Below, piece by piece: positions 60,744-64,000 of a stretch of 64,000 nt of DNA. Position 1 is the stretch's first letter; every line of letters begins with the position of its first letter. The DNA comes from Nocardiopsis gilva YIM 90087 (GTDB lineage: Bacteria > Actinomycetota > Actinomycetes > Streptosporangiales > Streptosporangiaceae), in contig NZ_CP022753.1 in the NCBI RefSeq assembly GCF_002263495.1, forward strand, positions 1-64,000. The letters are read 5' to 3'. Under the pieces are notes generated by a model. The model made no database searches. It had not been told where the DNA came from and was given only the letters and a program-made list of their open reading frames with translations. The translations under genes were made by a program, and so were the position numbers.

Positions 60744-61352
60744 GTGACGCAGTCTCGGATTACCGCCATCCTGACCGTCGCGGCCTTCGCCGCCGCGATG
60801 TGGATCATCGAGGTCCTTGACTTCCTCGCCAACGGAGCGTTCGACCAGACCTTCGGCCTGCGCGCCTGGCAGACGGACGCCCCGTGGACGGTGCTGACGG
60901 CGCCGTTCATGCACGCGGGCTTCGAGCACCTGATGAGCAACACCGTGCCCTTCCTGGTGCTCGGCTCACTCGTGGCGTTGGGCGGGCTCGGCCGCTTCAT
61001 GTGGACGACGCTGATCGTGATGGTGGTGAGCGCGGTCGGCGTGTGGCTGTTCTCCTCGCCGGGGACGCTCACGGTGGGCGCCAGTGGCCTGGTCTTCGGG
61101 TATTTCGGCTACACCGTGCTACGCGGGATCGTCGAGCGCCGGACCGTCGACATCGTCATCATGATCAGCGTCATCATCTTCTACGGCACGCTGATCTGGG
61201 GTGTGCTGCCCCAGCAGACGGGCATCTCCTGGCAGGCCCACCTCTTCGGCTTCATCGGCGGCCTGCTGTCCGCCTACGTCCTCCCCCGGACCGAGACACC
61301 GCGCCCGATCACCCGCGGCCCCGAGTACGGCTCTCCCGGCTACTACAGCTGA
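60744..61352 (+). CDS. Rhomboid-family intramembrane serine protease
   Basis: 202 residues from GTG 60744, with six membrane helices. Catalytic features: HAGFEHLMSNTVPFLVLGSL (the His-x-x-x-x-Asn of helix 2), VGASGLVFGYFGYT (GASG with the active Ser) and ISWQAHLFGFIGGLLSAYV (catalytic His). It should cleave membrane proteins. The compact size is normal for actinomycete rhomboids. Gap 60568-60743 carries no gene. Confidence 0.92.
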   Translation: MTQSRITAILTVAAFAAAMWIIEVLDFLANGAFDQTFGLRAWQTDAPWTVLTAPFMHAGFEHLMSNTVPFLVLGSLVALGGLGRFMWTTLIVMVVSAVGVWLFSSPGTLTVGASGLVFGYFGYTVLRGIVERRTVDIVIMISVIIFYGTLIWGVLPQQTGISWQAHLFGFIGGLLSAYVLPRTETPRPITRGPEYGSPGYYS

Positions 61353-61438
61353 GCCAGCGTGAAGGGCAGGTGGCGGGGATCTCGCACCCGCCACCCCCCC
61401 TTGCTCGCCGCTCTCGCGAGTGCCCCTGGGGGCCAGGA

Positions 61439-62029
61439 TCAGCGATCGTCCGAGTCGACCGGCGTCCGGAAGAAGTTCATGAAGGACCGTGAGGGCGTCG
61501 GCCCACGCTGCCCCTGGTATCGGGAACCGTAGGCGGGCGACCCATAGGGCCGCTCCGCGGGCGAGGTCAGCCGGAACATGCACAGCTGACCGATCTTCAT
61601 CCCCGGGTAGAGCTTGATGGGCAGCGTCGCCACGTTGGACAGCTCCAACGTGACATGCCCGGAGAACCCGGGATCGATGAACCCAGCGGTGGAGTGCGTC
61701 AGCAGCCCGAGCCGCCCCAGCGAGCTCTTCCCCTCGAGGCGACTGGCGATGTCGTCCGGCAGCGTGATGACCTCATAGGTGGAGGCCAACACGAACTCCC
61801 CGGGGTGCAGGATGAACGCCTCATCCCCCTCGGAAGCGACCAACCGAGTCAGATCCGGCTGCTCGACCGCGGGGTCGATGTGCGGGTACTTGTGGTTCTC
61901 GAACACACGAAAGTACCGGTCGAGCCGGACATCGATACTCGACGGCTGGATCAGCCCGGGGTCATACGGATCGATCTTGACCCGCCCAGACTCGATTTCG
62001 GACCTGATATCACGATCGGAGAGCAGCAC
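61439..62029 (-). CDS. dcd: dCTP deaminase (probably bifunctional with dUTPase activity)
   Basis: 196 residues from GTG 62029. Signature sequences: [60 protein letters not shown] with the catalytic residues, and [20 protein letters not shown]. It makes dUTP/dUMP for thymidylate synthesis. Actinobacterial members often also cleave dUTP. Located next to tRNA-Gly, a normal chromosomal order. It faces the rhomboid gene (convergent). Confidence 0.95.
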   Translation of the reverse strand: MLLSDRDIRSEIESGRVKIDPYDPGLIQPSSIDVRLDRYFRVFENHKYPHIDPAVEQPDLTRLVASEGDEAFILHPGEFVLASTYEVITLPDDIASRLEGKSSLGRLGLLTHSTAGFIDPGFSGHVTLELSNVATLPIKLYPGMKIGQLCMFRLTSPAERPYGSPAYGSRYQGQRGPTPSRSFMNFFRTPVDSDDR

Positions 62030-62151
62030 GCTGACGAACTTACCTGGTGTGACCCCATGCAGGGGATTCGTACCACCTGGAGCGTTACCCACCACGCCGC
62101 CGCGTCAGGTACGATAGCCTTCGTTGGCAGGCCGGGAACCGGCCTCACAAC

Positions 62152-62225
62152 GCGGATGTAGTTCAATGGTAGAACTTCAGCTTCCCAAGCTGATAACGCG
62201 GGTTCGATTCCCGTCATCCGCTCCA
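62152..62225 (+). tRNA. tRNA-Gly (anticodon CCC)
   Basis: Acceptor GCGGATG with CATCCGC, anticodon loop TTCCCAA in stem CAGCT/AGCTG, T arm GGGTTCGATTCCC, discriminator T and encoded CCA. Complete cloverleaf. Confidence 0.95.
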
Positions 62226-62231
62226 CTCAAC

Positions 62232-62280
62232 AGACGGGCCCTGACCTGCGAACTCAGTTCGGACAGGCAGGGTCCGTTTG
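62232..62280 (+). terminator. Terminator-like hairpin after tRNA-Gly
   Basis: CGGGCCCTG near 62233 pairs (with one G-T) with CAGGGTCCG near 62267, followed by TTTG. Confidence 0.45.
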
Positions 62281-62343
62281 CGTATCGGAGGCACACAGCC
62301 GTTGCGTGCTGAGATCGCCCTCGGATCTCCTCCGCAGGGATCC

Positions 62344-62982
62344 ATGCAGCAGTGTCGAAGCCACCGTTTCTCCTCCTTCTTCCGAACTCGACTGAAGCCC
62401 TCCGACGAGGGCGACGGTGGGCACAAGTTCTATGAGGTGGTGACCCCCGGGACCGAGGCCGCGGTCCGATTTGGGCGCGACGGGAAGGCCGAACCGATGC
62501 GGGTGGCGAATTGTGCGACACCGGCGAAGGCTGCGGCCGCGGCTTCGAAGAAGATCGCGGAGAAGCTGCGCAAGGGGTACGCGCCCGCGGTGCAGGGGGT
62601 GCGCAAGCGGCGGCCTGTCACACGGCGGCAGATCGTGCGTCGCCGGTCGACGGCCCGACGGGCGTCGGTTCTGTGGTGATTCCAGTCGGGGAGGGCGGCG
62701 CTCGGGATCTTCATCGACGACGAGCGATGCTCGGCGGGTAACTAGGCGGGGGACGTCTACGCGCTGCCTCACGAGGGTTCGGTGGTCGCGCGCTACGGGC
62801 TGCTCGACGGACTGAAGTGCACCGTCTCCGACGCCTTTTGGATCTACGCGGGCTGCGACGACGCCAAGGTCTGCGACCTCGCCGCCAAGATCCCGCACGT
62901 GGCCTACGAGATCGCCGAGGACGTCGAGTCCAGCCGCAGCGGCTTCTACCGCGTCCGCAGCGACATCTGCCGCCGGGCCTGA
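62344..62982 (+). pseudogene. Broken WGR-domain protein
   Basis: The first part (62344-62679) encodes a WGR domain: KFYEVVTPGTEAAVRFGRDG, then KKIAEKLRKGYAPAVQGVRK. The frame then shifts, and a second open stretch with FIDDERCSAGN, an in-frame TAG at 62742, then AGDVYALPHEGSVVARYG and WIYAGCDDAKVCDL looks like the propeller repeats that follow WGR in actinobacterial proteins. The family is normally much longer, so this is a truncated and broken gene or one with several sequence errors; the TAG is a substitution (TAC to TAG), not a run error, so decay is preferred. Confidence 0.6.
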
Positions 62983-63047
62983 CCAGCGGCCCTTTGTCAA
63001 TGCGGCCGCTCCGACGCCACCGGGGACCCGGCGGCTACCGGAGATTC

Positions 63048-63782
63048 CTAGCCCGCCGCGGTGTCCGGGGAGCGCTTCCGGGTGACGTAGATGCGCGCCA
63101 CGAAGGTCAGAGTGGCGGCCATGGGGAGCCAGGCGGCGGCCACTATCCAGAAGTTCTTGTCCCTGTCGCCGAGCACGAGCGGAGAGAAAGGACCGGCAAC
63201 GAACAGCCCGAAGGCGAGGCCCAGGGTAGCGACCATGCCCGGCGTGGGGGCAGGGGCGCCGTGGCGGCGCAGGCGCCATGCGCACGCGGCCGTCATGAGC
63301 AGGCCGGGTGGAACGGTGATCAGCGCGAGGATGAGGACCCCTGCGCGCATGTTGTCCGGGGCGGCGTACGTCTCCTGCGAATCACCCTCGGAAGCGATCT
63401 CGGTCAGTCGTCCGCGCCAGATGGTGCCGGTGACCTTGTCGCCATCGTCAAGGCGGAACAGCACGGGGCCGTGGGAGGGGTAACGCGTCTCCCACCTGCC
63501 CCCGGCCGCGTCCGTCAGGAGGGCTCGGTTCGACTCGCTCCGCTTGTGGGTCAAGTGGGTACCGGACACGGTGAACTCCTGCGTCCACCGGCATTCGGCG
63601 GGCGCGGACGGAGCGGTCGGGCAACGCTCCGCCGCCTTGTAGGCGCGCAGATCGCGGACGCCGTCCGGTGCCTCCTTCGCGACGAGGAAGGCGACGCCGA
63701 CCACCACAGCGATGCCGACCAGCAGGGCAAGGACGGTCGCGACGGTGCTCCGCAGGATCCAGGTGGGGGAGAGGGCGGACAT
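63048..63782 (-). CDS. Hypothetical membrane protein, 244 residues
   Basis: One N-terminal membrane helix (TVATVLALLVGIAVVVGVAF), an exported domain of about 120 residues with a CPTAPSAPAEC disulfide-like pair, then three membrane helices (AGVLILALITVPPGLLMTAA; MVATLGLAFGLFVAGPFSPL; FWIVAAAWLPMAATLTFVAR) and a basic tail. No family recognised. Its topology suggests an envelope or stress protein. Confidence 0.65.
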   Translation of the reverse strand: MSALSPTWILRSTVATVLALLVGIAVVVGVAFLVAKEAPDGVRDLRAYKAAERCPTAPSAPAECRWTQEFTVSGTHLTHKRSESNRALLTDAAGGRWETRYPSHGPVLFRLDDGDKVTGTIWRGRLTEIASEGDSQETYAAPDNMRAGVLILALITVPPGLLMTAACAWRLRRHGAPAPTPGMVATLGLAFGLFVAGPFSPLVLGDRDKNFWIVAAAWLPMAATLTFVARIYVTRKRSPDTAAG

Positions 63783-64000
63783 GCCCGTATCGTCCCATTT
63801 CGTGAATCTTGGTGGCGACCCATAAACAGCGGCGAGCCGCGCCTCGCTCCGGCTTGAGCTCGCCTCCCTACTCCGCGCCTGGGGATCTCCACTGGTCCGC
63901 TACATCCCAGAGCGTACGTGCCAGCAACCTTCCCCTCCTGGGGCTGTAGGCCAAGTGCAGGCGCGGGAGTGATTCGCGAGTGATAGCGGGCGCCTGAGCA
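63783..64000. other. Window end, no gene seen
   Basis: 218 bases upstream of the membrane protein gene with no supportable gene or hairpin. Confidence 0.5.

Overview
The window is very GC-rich DNA from an actinomycete. GTG and TTG starts are common, and neighbouring genes often overlap by 4 bases (ATGA/GTGA). The chromosomal part resembles Streptosporangiales/Nocardiopsis-like genomes, but no rRNA or marker gene fixes the genus, so that is only a guess. There are two parts: a temperate siphovirus prophage (1-48238) and ordinary chromosome (48239-64000).

Prophage. Bases 1-11733 and 36510-48238 are the same 11.7 kb sequence. I found only 34 one-base length differences, all in G or C runs, and no substitutions. 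The unit between them gives a phage genome of about 36.5 kb. The 11.7 kb junction has the form of an attP site (integrase, 5' half of tRNA-Lys, integrase arm-type repeats on both sides). The 48.2 kb junction is attR, where the tRNA-Lys(UUU) gene is completed by chromosomal sequence. The window therefore shows either a tandem prophage or an assembly that ran around the phage circle and then into the chromosome. Run-length errors break many genes in one copy that are intact in the other, so each gene should be read from the intact copy.

Phage layout, right to left on the minus strand: HNH nuclease, terminase small and large subunits, portal, MuF-like protein, scaffold, major capsid protein, head-tail connectors, tail tube, tail assembly chaperone with a -1 frameshift, tape measure, two minor tail proteins, then endolysin and holin, ending at a strong terminator (19702-19730). 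The duplicated segment holds early functions: DNA methyltransferase, small hypothetical proteins, an iteron-like array, primase-helicase, an ssDNA-binding-like protein, a RecB/Cas4-like exonuclease, a VRR-NUC-like nuclease, a Cro-like protein and a divergent repressor with three 17-bp operators, and a tyrosine integrase.

Accessory cargo (11.7-19.7 kb) between attP and the lysis genes is the most unusual part. It holds (i) a 43-residue Asp-Gly-rich peptide coupled to an isoaspartyl-methyltransferase-like enzyme; (ii) a DUF397/XRE regulator pair; and (iii) a radical SAM/SPASM enzyme coupled to a 43-residue peptide ending CSCNAGDDNPY, followed by an acetyltransferase and a phosphotransferase-like kinase. 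Both peptide-enzyme pairs look like ribosomally made peptide (RiPP) loci carried by a phage. Several of these genes need one-base run corrections.

Chromosome. It encodes a glyoxalase-fold protein; a cobalamin riboswitch controlling a BtuF-BtuC-BtuD-like ABC transporter with a downstream fusion of a sugar isomerase-like barrel to a sucrase/ferredoxin-like domain; a MerR regulator with an MFS exporter; a MarR regulator divergent from a questin oxidase-like gene; a secreted family 10-like glycoside hydrolase; a small membrane protein; a rhomboid protease; dCTP deaminase; tRNA-Gly(CCC); a broken WGR-domain gene; and a membrane protein.
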